Origin: Phycisphaerae bacterium
Lineage (GTDB): Bacteria > Planctomycetota > Phycisphaerae > Phycisphaerales > SM1A02
Direction of reading: 5' to 3'
DNA: 6,823 bases
NCBI GenBank assembly: GCA_030432455.1
Contig: JAUIHC010000163.1
Coordinates: 1 to 6,823, forward strand
In this document: one piece after another, positions 1 to 6,039 of the stretch
How the letters are laid out: the number at the start of each line of letters is the position of its first letter
Numbering within the stretch: the stretch's first letter is position 1
Made by a program: the position numbers and the translations under genes
Notes under the pieces: model-generated
Told to the model about the DNA's origin: nothing
The model's input: only the letters and a program-made list of their open reading frames with translations
Databases searched by the model: none

Positions 1-35
1 AGACACGCACGATCGAATCACGGAACCCCCGCTCG

Positions 36-56
36 ATCGGAGGAGCGATCTCCGAT
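36..56. repeat. Perfect 7-bp inverted repeat (hairpin)
   Basis: ATCGGAG at 36-42 pairs exactly with CTCCGAT at 50-56, with a 7-base loop. The right arm ends at the first base of a TAA at 56-58, which closes a short frame open from the left edge. No T-tract follows, so it is at best a weak terminator candidate. The structure is seen directly; any function is inference. Confidence 0.4.
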
Positions 57-183
57 AAGAAGACGACGCGGACGCGGTCGATGGCTTCTGCGGTGAAACA
101 GGAGATTCGATGGCTCGGGCGTGGGGGAGTGGCGGGTACCGTCCGAGAGGACGAGCAGGATCCGCAGTCGTCCCGAGGGGCCG

Positions 184-197
184 CCGCGATCTCGCGG
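184..197. repeat. 14-bp near-palindrome in the cupin leader
   Basis: CCGCGA at 184-189 and TCGCGG at 192-197 form a dyad around two central bases. As RNA this would be a 5-bp stem with an ATCT tetraloop. It lies 37 bases before the proposed cupin start, where an operator or leader hairpin would be plausible. GC-rich DNA produces such dyads easily, so function is unproven. Confidence 0.25.
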
Positions 198-234
198 GTC
201 AGTCAATCAGAGCACGTCATCGAGAGAGCGCCAC

Positions 235-774
235 ATGCCCGTCGATCGCACCAGTTATCCAACCGACCCGGCCCGACCGGTCGCTTGTCCGTCCACCGTA
301 CATGCCGATGGGACGCCCAAAATACCCTTGCCGGAAGGTGGGATGCTCCGGCCGCTTCGCACCCATCTGGACGCGCGGGGGTCCCTGACGGAGTTCTACG
401 ACCCGCGGTGGGACCTTCCCGGCGACGGCGTGCGCTTCGGTGAGTTCGTGACGTTTCGTCCCGACGTCGTCAAGGGTTGGGCGAGGCATCGCCACAAGAC
501 CGATCGGCATTTCGTCATGCTCGGCGACATTCAGTGCGTTCTCTACGACGATCGTCCGGAGTCCTCCACCAAGGGTCTGATCACGGATGTGACGCTGGGG
601 CCCTCCGCGCCGCAGTTGCTGGTCATTCCGCCGATGGTCTGGCATGCATTCCGGAACCTCTCGAGCACGGACGCGCTTCTGGTGGGGATTCCTGACCGGG
701 TCTATGACCATGACGCGCCGGACAAGGAGACCCTGCCCATGACGAACGACATCATTCCCTACCGCTTCGTCTGA
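235..774 (+). CDS. RmlC-like cupin, dTDP-4-dehydrorhamnose 3,5-epimerase family
   Basis: This 179-residue single-domain cupin probably acts on a nucleotide-activated sugar in the cytoplasm during surface-glycan synthesis. The domain starts near residue 33, where PEGGMLRPL matches the usual family N-terminus. It continues with LDARGSLTEF (45-54), a His cluster RHRHKTDRHF (84-93), VLYDDRPES (102-110) and IPPMVWHAF (131-139). It ends with a tail rich in Asp and Pro closing on IPYRF. The HxH pair (His85, His87) and His137 sit where the family's barrel histidines lie. The match is to the short, roughly 150-residue relatives of RmlC found in polysaccharide clusters, not to classical RmlC, so true epimerase activity is not certain. 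I chose ATG 235, preceded by GAGAG at 222-226. ATG 343 would cut into the conserved start, and ATG 121 adds unlikely sequence. About 30 N-terminal residues are extra compared with relatives. A glycosyltransferase gene follows after 22 bases. Confidence 0.8.
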   Translation: MPVDRTSYPTDPARPVACPSTVHADGTPKIPLPEGGMLRPLRTHLDARGSLTEFYDPRWDLPGDGVRFGEFVTFRPDVVKGWARHRHKTDRHFVMLGDIQCVLYDDRPESSTKGLITDVTLGPSAPQLLVIPPMVWHAFRNLSSTDALLVGIPDRVYDHDAPDKETLPMTNDIIPYRFV

Positions 775-784
775 TGCCCGCATG

Positions 785-792
785 AGAGGGGG
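785..792 (+). promoter_or_regulatory. Ribosome binding site deciding the glycosyltransferase start
   Basis: AGAGGGGG ends four bases before the GTG at 797. The alternative in-frame ATG at 782 has no purine-rich tract upstream, and the ribosome site would lie inside its coding sequence. This favours GTG 797 as the true start. Confidence 0.55.
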
Positions 793-796
793 CGAT

Positions 797-1690
797 GTGC
801 CCAAGGTGTCCGTCATCATTCCGACCTACAACTGGAGCGAGGTCCTTCCGTACTCCATCGGCAGCGTTCTGCGACAGACCATGGACGATCTCGAGGTGCT
901 CGTGGTCGGGGATGGATGCACGGACGACAGCGAGCAGGTGGTGGAGGCGATCGGGGATCCTCGCGTCCGGTGGCACAACGCCGAACAGAACCATCGTGAT
1001 CAGGCGTTCGTCAATCAATGGGCACTCGAACACGCCCGGTCGCCCGTGGTCTCCTATCTCAATCACGACGACCTCTATCTGCCTCACGCCCTCGAGTCGA
1101 TGTTGGCGACGATCAATGCGGGCGCGACCTGCTGCCACGGCATCGTCTACATGGTGGTGCTCGATTCGAGACCACTGCTCGGCAGCACGACCGCGGACGG
1201 CTTCGACCCCGGGCACTGGATGTCACCCTCGGGCGTGATGCACACGCTCGACGCCGGCCTTCAGGTCGGCGGCTGGAAGCGTCGCATCGAGACGGGGCGT
1301 GTGCCACAGGAAGAGTTCTGGAATCGCTTTCTGCAGGCCGGGTACCGATTCGTTCCGGTTCCTCGGGTCGTCAGCGTCAAGTTTCCCGCCGCCTGGCGAC
1401 CGAATCTCTACGCCGATCGCCCGTCGCATGAACAAGAGGCCTGGAGCGCTCGGATCCGGTCCGAACCCGATCTGGAGCGGACATTGATGGCGGACCTGCT
1501 GCGGCACTACAGCCGGGACGCCGTGATCACGCCGGCGCGGGCCATCCAGGCGTTGAAGTCGCGGGTGAGAGCGTTCCTGACGAGTCCGCTGAAGGGACGG
1601 AAACGGCGGAAGGAGATCGAGCATTGGAAGAGGGTTCAGGCCTACAAGGGGCTCGACCCCCGGACGCCCGACGGCGACGCGGCATCCTGA
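797..1690 (+). CDS. Family 2 (GT-A fold) glycosyltransferase
   Basis: This 297-residue enzyme probably transfers a sugar from a nucleotide donor to a growing glycan on the cytoplasmic side of the membrane. The N-terminus KVSVIIPTYN (3-12) is the GT2 nucleotide-binding strand. GDGCTDDS (38-45) is the usual DGSTDDS-type motif, and YLNHDDLYLP (87-96) carries the metal-binding acidic pair Asp91-Asp92. The later segment VGGWKRR, then QEEFWNRFLQAGYRFVPVPRV (171-191), fits the acceptor-side GT2 motif in which an acidic residue acts near the end of the domain. The C-terminal 100 residues are basic (for example KGRKRRKE near 266-273) and have no membrane span, so any membrane contact would be peripheral. 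The start is GTG 797, from its ribosome site; ATG 782 would add five residues. It follows the cupin by 22 bases and is probably co-transcribed. The sugar specificity cannot be read from the sequence. Confidence 0.88.
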   Translation: MPKVSVIIPTYNWSEVLPYSIGSVLRQTMDDLEVLVVGDGCTDDSEQVVEAIGDPRVRWHNAEQNHRDQAFVNQWALEHARSPVVSYLNHDDLYLPHALESMLATINAGATCCHGIVYMVVLDSRPLLGSTTADGFDPGHWMSPSGVMHTLDAGLQVGGWKRRIETGRVPQEEFWNRFLQAGYRFVPVPRVVSVKFPAAWRPNLYADRPSHEQEAWSARIRSEPDLERTLMADLLRHYSRDAVITPARAIQALKSRVRAFLTSPLKGRKRRKEIEHWKRVQAYKGLDPRTPDGDAAS

Positions 1691-1713
1691 TTCCGGACGG
1701 TACGGATCCGGAG
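1691..1713. terminator. Hairpin just after the glycosyltransferase stop
   Basis: TCCGGA at 1692-1697 can pair with TCCGGA at 1707-1712 (a self-complementary hexamer occurring twice), plus one G-U pair. It begins one base after the TGA. There is no T-tract behind it, so it is only a weak candidate for intrinsic termination of the left operon. Confidence 0.25.
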
Positions 1714-1784
1714 CGGATCGACCCCGCACCCCGTCCTGCTTCTTCCGATCCACCTCTCGACGGCGGGGACCACGTTCGGTCACG

Positions 1785-1801
1785 CCCCCGGATCGCGGGG
1801 G
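1785..1801. terminator. GC-rich hairpin between convergent genes
   Basis: CCCCCG at 1785-1790 pairs perfectly with CGGGGG at 1796-1801 around a GATCG loop. It lies between the convergent ends of the glycosyltransferase gene and hutU, where a bidirectional terminator would be expected. Neither side shows a run of T, so termination would need Rho or another factor. The structure is seen; the role is inferred. Confidence 0.35.
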
Positions 1802-1821
1802 TCAGTGGTCAGTGGTCGGTG
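1801..1821. repeat. Three tandem heptamers over the hutU stop codon
   Basis: GTCAGTG, GTCAGTG and GTCGGTG follow each other at 1801-1807, 1808-1814 and 1815-1821. The hutU stop (TGA on the - strand, 1809-1811) is inside the array, so the unit covers the last codons and stop of hutU. The first two copies are identical; the third differs by one base. Confidence 0.6.
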
Positions 1822-3473
1822 GCGGGGATGTCCACCCCCAGCCGATCCGCACAGTCCCGCGCGATCTCGTAGCCCGCGTCGGCGTGGCGGAAGACACCCA
1901 TCATCGGATCGTTGGTCAGCACGCGGGCGAGACGCCTCGCCGCGGCCTCGGTGCCGTCGGCCACGATCACCTGCCCGGCGTGCTGGCTGAAGCCGATGCC
2001 CACGCCGCCACCGTGATGGAAGCTCACCCAGCTCGCGCCGCTGGCGATGTTCACGCCGAAGTTCAGAAGGGGCCAGTCGCTGACCGCGTCGGTGCCGTCG
2101 AGCATCGCCTCGGTCTCGCGGTTCGGGCTCGCCACGCTGCCGCAGTCGAGGTGATCGCGTCCGATCACGATCGGCGCAGACACCTTCCCGTCGCGGACGA
2201 GCTCGTTGAAGAGGAGGCCCGCCTTGTCGCGCTCGCCGAGACCCAACCAGCAGATGCGGCAGGGGAGTCCCTGGAACGCGACGCGTTCGTGGGCCATCGT
2301 GAGCCAGCGGTGCAGCCCCGGGTCATCGGGGAAGAGCTCCATGAGCGCCCGGTCGGTCGTCTCGATGTCCTTCGGATCGCCCGAGAGCGCGCACCATCGG
2401 AACGGGCCGCGGCCGACGCAGAACTGGGGGCGGATGTAGGCGGGGACGAAGCCGGGGAAGGCGAACGCGTCCGCGAAGCCGTTGTCGAGGGCCCGCTGGC
2501 GGATGTTGTTGCCGTAGTCGAAGGTCTTCGCGCCCTTCGCCTGCAGCCGGACCATGATCCTGACATGCTCCTCCATCGTGTCGATGGATCGCTCCTGATA
2601 CGACTCGGGGTCGGCGGCGCGAAGGGCGTCCGCCTCCTCGGGGCTCAGGTCCACCGGGTAGTAGCCCTCGAGCGGATCGTGGGCGGAGGTCTGGTCGGTG
2701 AGGACGTCCGGGACGATGTTGCGTTCCTCCAGCCGCCGCAGGAGATCGACGATGTTGCCGGTCCAGCCGACCGAGATCGGCTGTCGTGCGGCCTTGAGCT
2801 CGAGGGCGCGGTCGATCGCGGCGTCGAGGTCGTCCACGATCTCGTCGAGGTAGCGGTCGTGGACCCGCTTCTCGAGTCGGTCGCGCTGCACATCGGCGAT
2901 GAGGCAGGTGCCCTCGGCCATCGTCACCGCGAGCGGTTGGGCGCCGCCCATGCCGCCGCACCCGCCGGTCACGCTGAGGGTGCCCGCGAGCGAACCACCG
3001 AAGTGTTGGCGGCCGCACTCGGCGAAGGTCTCGTGCGTCCCCTGCAGGATGCCCTGCGTGCCGATGTAGATCCACGACCCCGCGGTCATCTGGCCGTACA
3101 TCATGAGGCCCTTCGCCGCGAGATCGTCGAAGTGCTCCTGCGTGGCCCAGTGGGGAACGAGATTGGAGTTGGCGATGAGCACGCGGGGCGCGTCCTCGTG
3201 CGTCCGCACCACGCCGACCGGTCGGCCGCTCTGGACGAGGAGGGTCTCGTCGGGCTCCAGTCGCTGGAGGGTGGCGACGATCGCGTCGAAGTCCGCCCAG
3301 CTCCGCGCCGCCTGTCCGCGACCGCCGTAGACGACGAGCTTCTCGGGATGCTCGGCGACCTCGGGGTCGAGGTTGTTCATGAGCATCCGCATCGCGGCCT
3401 CCGCGGCCCAGGTGCGGCAGGTCTTCTCGGCACCGCGGGGGGCGCGGACGACACGACTCTCGGTGGCGGTCAT
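1809..3473 (-). CDS. hutU: Urocanate hydratase (urocanase)
   Basis: HutU adds water to urocanate to give 4-imidazolone-5-propionate, the second step of histidine degradation, in the cytoplasm. It uses a tightly bound NAD+ as an electrophile. The 554-residue protein is the normal family length and is conserved throughout. Visible motifs are MLMNNLDPEVAE (30-41), THEDAPRVLIANSNLVPHWA (91-110), MMYGQMTAGSWIYIG (124-138), the glycine-rich GGCGGMGGAQPLAVTM (170-185), and RGPFRWCALSGDP (355-367). The urocanase signature FQGLPCRICW (400-409) contains Cys408, equivalent to the catalytic Cys410 of Pseudomonas putida. GRDHLDCGSVASPNRETEAM (438-457) and FHHGGGVGIGFSQHAG (485-500) follow. The ATG at 3473 gives the usual MTA..RVVRAPRG N-terminus; only a weak GAG lies upstream. 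The gene is 99 bases behind hutH and ends facing the glycosyltransferase gene. Cysteines at 405 and 444, where relatives usually have small residues or serine, are small oddities. The identification is firm. Confidence 0.97.
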   Translation of the reverse strand: MTATESRVVRAPRGAEKTCRTWAAEAAMRMLMNNLDPEVAEHPEKLVVYGGRGQAARSWADFDAIVATLQRLEPDETLLVQSGRPVGVVRTHEDAPRVLIANSNLVPHWATQEHFDDLAAKGLMMYGQMTAGSWIYIGTQGILQGTHETFAECGRQHFGGSLAGTLSVTGGCGGMGGAQPLAVTMAEGTCLIADVQRDRLEKRVHDRYLDEIVDDLDAAIDRALELKAARQPISVGWTGNIVDLLRRLEERNIVPDVLTDQTSAHDPLEGYYPVDLSPEEADALRAADPESYQERSIDTMEEHVRIMVRLQAKGAKTFDYGNNIRQRALDNGFADAFAFPGFVPAYIRPQFCVGRGPFRWCALSGDPKDIETTDRALMELFPDDPGLHRWLTMAHERVAFQGLPCRICWLGLGERDKAGLLFNELVRDGKVSAPIVIGRDHLDCGSVASPNRETEAMLDGTDAVSDWPLLNFGVNIASGASWVSFHHGGGVGIGFSQHAGQVIVADGTEAAARRLARVLTNDPMMGVFRHADAGYEIARDCADRLGVDIPATDH

Positions 3474-3513
3474 GGTCTGATCTCGGGGGCTGGAGCGGGA
3501 CGATCTTCCGGGG

Positions 3514-3530
3514 CGGTCAGGATAGGCCCG
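3514..3530 (-). promoter_or_regulatory. Candidate hutU upstream motif with TATCCT core
   Basis: The + strand reads CGGTCAGGATAGGCCCG. On the coding strand this gives a TATCCT hexamer (3524-3519), 45 bases before the hutU ATG. It resembles a -10 box, but I see no convincing -35 element 16-18 bases upstream. Almost the same motif occurs before the membrane-protein gene at 5973-5990. It may be a promoter that lets hutU be transcribed separately from hutH, or a regulator site. Confidence 0.3.
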
Positions 3531-3572
3531 GGGAGGTCGTGGGGGGCGCCGCGAGGCGGAATCGCGAGGTGC

Positions 3573-5099
3573 TCAGTCGAGCCCGCCGGTGGCGATCAGT
3601 CGTTCGACGACGGCGATGTCGCGGGCCGGCGGGCGGTCGCCCGCAAGCGGTGCGACCACCCGTCGAAGGGCCGCGTGGGCCGCCTCGACGCCGGCCCCGC
3701 TGGAAAGCGGCCGCTGGTGCTCGAGCGCCTGGGCCATCACGAGCAGTTCGATCGCGATCACGCTCCGCAGCAGCTCGACGCTTCGCAGGGCGAGGAGCCC
3801 CGCGGTCGCGCCCATCGAGTTGTAGTCCTCGATGCCGGCGCTGGTCGGGATGTTCGCGACGCTGGCAGGATTCGCCAGGGTCTGCATCTCGCTGGTGCAG
3901 GCGGCCGCGGTGTACTGGGCGATCATGAGACCGCTCTGCAGACCGGGATCTGCCGCGAGGTAGGGCGTCACCGGGTTGTGCACGTCGTGGCCCGAGAGCA
4001 CCCAGTAGACGCGGCGTTCCGAGATGCCCGCGACATGGACGAGGGCGATCCGCAGCAGGTCGAGATGGATCGCCAGCGGCATGCCGTGGAAGTTGCCGCC
4101 CGAGCGGATCGAGGCGTCGCCGTCCGGTCCCGCGAGAACCAGGGGGTTGTCGGTGACGGCGCCGAGCTCATGGCCGACGATCCGCCGGACCGAGTCGATC
4201 GCGTCGGCCGCCGCCCCGAGCACCTGCGGGGCCGCCCGGAGCGAGTAGGGATCCTGCACCCGGGGATCGTTCTCGCGATGGGCCTCGACGATCGTCGAGC
4301 CCTCGAGCAGCGTCCGCAGTCGTCCGGCGACCGCGATCTGTCCCGGCTGGCGACGGGCCTCGTGGATCTCCGGGGCGAGGGGGCCGTGACTGGCGCGGCA
4401 GCCGTCGAGGCTCATCGCGGTCGCGACCAGTGCCGCGTCGAGGATGCGATCGACATCGAAGAGCGCGAGCGCCCCGCAGGCGGCCATGAGGTGGGTGCCG
4501 TTGAGCAGGGCGAGCCCCTCCTTCGCCTGCAGGTGCAGGGCGGGGAGGCCGAGGGCGCTGCACGCGAGTCCGGTCGGCTCGATCCGACCGTTCCAGTGGA
4601 CGTGGCCTTCGCCGAGCAGCGTCAGCGCGAGGTGGGCCAGTGGTGCGAGATCGCCGGAGGCACCGACCGATCCGCGACTCGGGACCACGGGGACGAGGTC
4701 GTGGTCGAGCATCGCGATCAGGCGATCGACGAGTTCCGGTCGCACGCCGCTGAGTCCGCGGGAGAGACTCGCGGCGAGGATCGCCATCATCGCGCGGACC
4801 ACGCGGGGCGGCAGCGGATCCCCGACGCCCGCGGCGTGGCTGCGGACGATGTTGGTCTGCAGCTCCTCCAGCCGATCCGGCTCGATCCGAACCTTCGACA
4901 GCGAGCCGAATCCGGTGTTGAGGCCGTAGACGGCTTGGGGGCCGGCGGCGATCCGTGCGACCGCGGCTCGACTCTCGGCCATCTTCGCCCGAGCCGCATC
5001 CGCGAGCGCGAGCGTCGCCCGCCGATCCGCGATCGCGGCGACGTCGTCCGCCCCGAGCGGGGCGCCGTCGAGTGCGATGCGTCGGATCTCGGCCGTCAC
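3573..5099 (-). CDS. hutH: Histidine ammonia-lyase (histidase)
   Basis: HutH removes ammonia from L-histidine to give urocanate, the first step of histidine degradation, in the cytoplasm. The 508-residue length is typical. The Ala147-Ser148-Gly149 triad in GSVGASGDLAPLAH forms the MIO electrophile. Active-site residues known from P. putida HutH are all present: Tyr58 in YGLNTGFG, His88 in VRSHAAG, Asn200 in LLNGTH, Gln282/Tyr285/Arg288 in QDPYSLR, Phe337 in NFHG and Glu424. The Ser87-His88 pair is the histidine-type selectivity switch, unlike tyrosine or phenylalanine lyases. The C-terminal loop is IEDYNSMG (423-430), where most histidases have QEDHVSMG, so this is a divergent subtype. The start is GTG 5099, overlapping the upstream TGA (GTGA, 5099-5096), with GAGGA further upstream. 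The frame has no stop further upstream and could be misread as a much longer protein. The neighbouring hutU supports histidine as substrate. Confidence 0.95.
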   Translation of the reverse strand: MTAEIRRIALDGAPLGADDVAAIADRRATLALADAARAKMAESRAAVARIAAGPQAVYGLNTGFGSLSKVRIEPDRLEELQTNIVRSHAAGVGDPLPPRVVRAMMAILAASLSRGLSGVRPELVDRLIAMLDHDLVPVVPSRGSVGASGDLAPLAHLALTLLGEGHVHWNGRIEPTGLACSALGLPALHLQAKEGLALLNGTHLMAACGALALFDVDRILDAALVATAMSLDGCRASHGPLAPEIHEARRQPGQIAVAGRLRTLLEGSTIVEAHRENDPRVQDPYSLRAAPQVLGAAADAIDSVRRIVGHELGAVTDNPLVLAGPDGDASIRSGGNFHGMPLAIHLDLLRIALVHVAGISERRVYWVLSGHDVHNPVTPYLAADPGLQSGLMIAQYTAAACTSEMQTLANPASVANIPTSAGIEDYNSMGATAGLLALRSVELLRSVIAIELLVMAQALEHQRPLSSGAGVEAAHAALRRVVAPLAGDRPPARDIAVVERLIATGGLD

Positions 5100-5917
5100 T
5101 CGGCGTGATCCTCGACGTATCCGCGCGACCAGCCGAGCCCCATGGCGACGCCCATGAGCGAGCCGGCCGCGGCGTCGATCGGCATCGGGATGCCCAGACC
5201 GGAGGCCCGGCCGCCGGCCCAGGCGGCGATCGAGTCGCCGCCCGAGATGCCGATCCACGCCTGCCCGATCGCGATGAAGACGAGCGGGGCCGCGAAGAGC
5301 AGCACCGGCTGGATCCGCGGAGCGAGCATGCGGCCGGCCATGCCGGTCGCCACGCCGGCGAGCGTGGTCGCGGCGATCGCCTGGCCCTTGAGGTCGTTGC
5401 CTGCGATCGCCCAGATGGCGACGAGACTCAGGGCACCGGCGGCGGCGCCGCGAATCGCATCGCTGTCGAAGACCGACGCGGGATCGGTCGCGGTCGCGGG
5501 GTCGTTCCACGGCTGGTCGGGCAGCGGTCCGGTGAGTCGCATGACTCCGGCGGCCACGAGCAGCACCACCACGGCCCAGATCAGCGTCTCGACCGCGACC
5601 ATGACCTGATCCCCGCCCGCGAACAGGAGGTCGAGATGGGTGCCGCACTGCATCGAGAGCGCCGCGAGCCCTCCGCCGATCACGAAGGCGGCGACCGCGG
5701 CGTTCACCACCCGACCGACCACGATCGCGATGCCCACGCAGACCGCCAGACAGATCGCAAGCATCGCGGCCGCTCGAAGGGGTTCGATCGCCATGCCGAC
5801 CGTGGGCCCGGGCACGCCGCGAGGGGAGACCAGCGATCCCGACGCCAGCGACATGACCAACGCCGCGGCGACGAGTCCGAGGATGAGGGCTGCGTAGCGT
5901 GTGGTGGCGTCGAGCAT
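5096..5917 (-). CDS. Uncharacterised multi-pass membrane protein, first gene of the hut operon
   Basis: I do not recognise this 273-residue protein. It is very rich in Ala, Gly, Val and Leu. I see about seven or eight likely membrane segments: roughly residues 8-28, 46-68, 71-89, 107-125, 156-172, 177-195, 203-223 and 245-263. A polar loop at 129-155 (around PLPDQPWNDPATATDP) divides the protein into two halves. There is no cleavable signal peptide, ATP-binding motif or known transporter signature. Its stop overlaps the hutH GTG by four bases, so the two are very likely translationally coupled. That makes a role linked to histidine or urocanate (uptake, export or ammonia handling) possible, but this is inference from position only. 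The ATG at 5917 has no Shine-Dalgarno-like sequence; the bases before it are pyrimidine-rich on the coding strand. The third-position GC is high, like its neighbours. Confidence 0.8.
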   Translation of the reverse strand: MLDATTRYAALILGLVAAALVMSLASGSLVSPRGVPGPTVGMAIEPLRAAAMLAICLAVCVGIAIVVGRVVNAAVAAFVIGGGLAALSMQCGTHLDLLFAGGDQVMVAVETLIWAVVVLLVAAGVMRLTGPLPDQPWNDPATATDPASVFDSDAIRGAAAGALSLVAIWAIAGNDLKGQAIAATTLAGVATGMAGRMLAPRIQPVLLFAAPLVFIAIGQAWIGISGGDSIAAWAGGRASGLGIPMPIDAAAGSLMGVAMGLGWSRGYVEDHAE

Positions 5918-5972
5918 GGGCAGGGTGAGGCGGGCGGGTGAGGAATGGAATGCGGAATCGAGACGGAACCCT

Positions 5973-5990
5973 CGGTGAGGATATCGCCCG
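5973..5990 (-). promoter_or_regulatory. Candidate upstream motif of the membrane protein-hutH operon
   Basis: The + strand reads CGGTGAGGATATCGCCCG, which on the - strand places TATCCT at 5983-5978, 60 bases before the ATG at 5917. It matches the motif before hutU except for one substitution and a short difference beside the hexamer. It lies in the divergent region, so it could also affect the kinase gene. No clear -35 box is visible. Confidence 0.35.
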
Positions 5991-6027
5991 GTTCGGGAAG
6001 GGGCTGCACGGGGGAAGACGCCTCCCG

Positions 6028-6033
6028 TAGAGT
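6028..6033 (+). promoter_or_regulatory. Possible -10 box for a short-leader kinase transcript
   Basis: TAGAGT matches the -10 consensus at four of six positions and ends six bases before the kinase ATG at 6040, which would give a leaderless or nearly leaderless message. The hexamer 17 bases upstream (6005-6010, TGCACG) is a poor -35. The GAG inside it could instead be a minimal ribosome site seven bases from the start. Confidence 0.2.
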
Positions 6034-6039
6034 GACCGA

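Larger units (their letters stand above)
1..234. other. Left-edge region without a confident gene
   Basis: I cannot assign a gene here. Frame 2 of the + strand runs open from the window edge to a TAA at 56-58 and could be the last 18 codons of an upstream gene. Frame 3 stays open through the region with fairly GC-rich third positions but gives no recognisable protein. The open frame of the following cupin also extends back to an ATG at 121, but those extra residues are Arg/Ser/Pro-rich and look like translated leader. The region holds two inverted repeats, listed separately. It probably contains the end of an upstream gene and the leader of the cupin gene. Confidence 0.4.

Noticed and set aside
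255..264. TATCCAACCG resembling the hut upstream motif
   Set aside because: It lies inside the cupin coding sequence, lacks the flanking CGGGC block and has a base missing relative to the motif.
217..819. A 200-codon - strand frame opposite the cupin
   Set aside because: It is the shadow of the cupin gene, whose + strand translation shows clear family motifs.
3550..3569. Direct repeat CGCGAGG twice between hutH and hutU
   Set aside because: Two 7-base GC-only copies in a GC-rich spacer are likely by chance, and there is no further symmetry.
1812..5108. A 1098-codon open frame on the + strand opposite hutU and hutH
   Set aside because: It is exactly antisense to two firmly identified genes. 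Its predicted protein is dominated by Arg, Asp, Glu, Gly, Ala and His, as expected from the reverse complement of GC-rich codons. It has no recognisable domain.
4955..5941. A 328-codon + strand frame opposite the membrane-protein gene
   Set aside because: The protein is Arg-, Asp- and Gly-rich without a domain. The opposite strand gives a coherent multi-span membrane protein with a sensible overlap with hutH.
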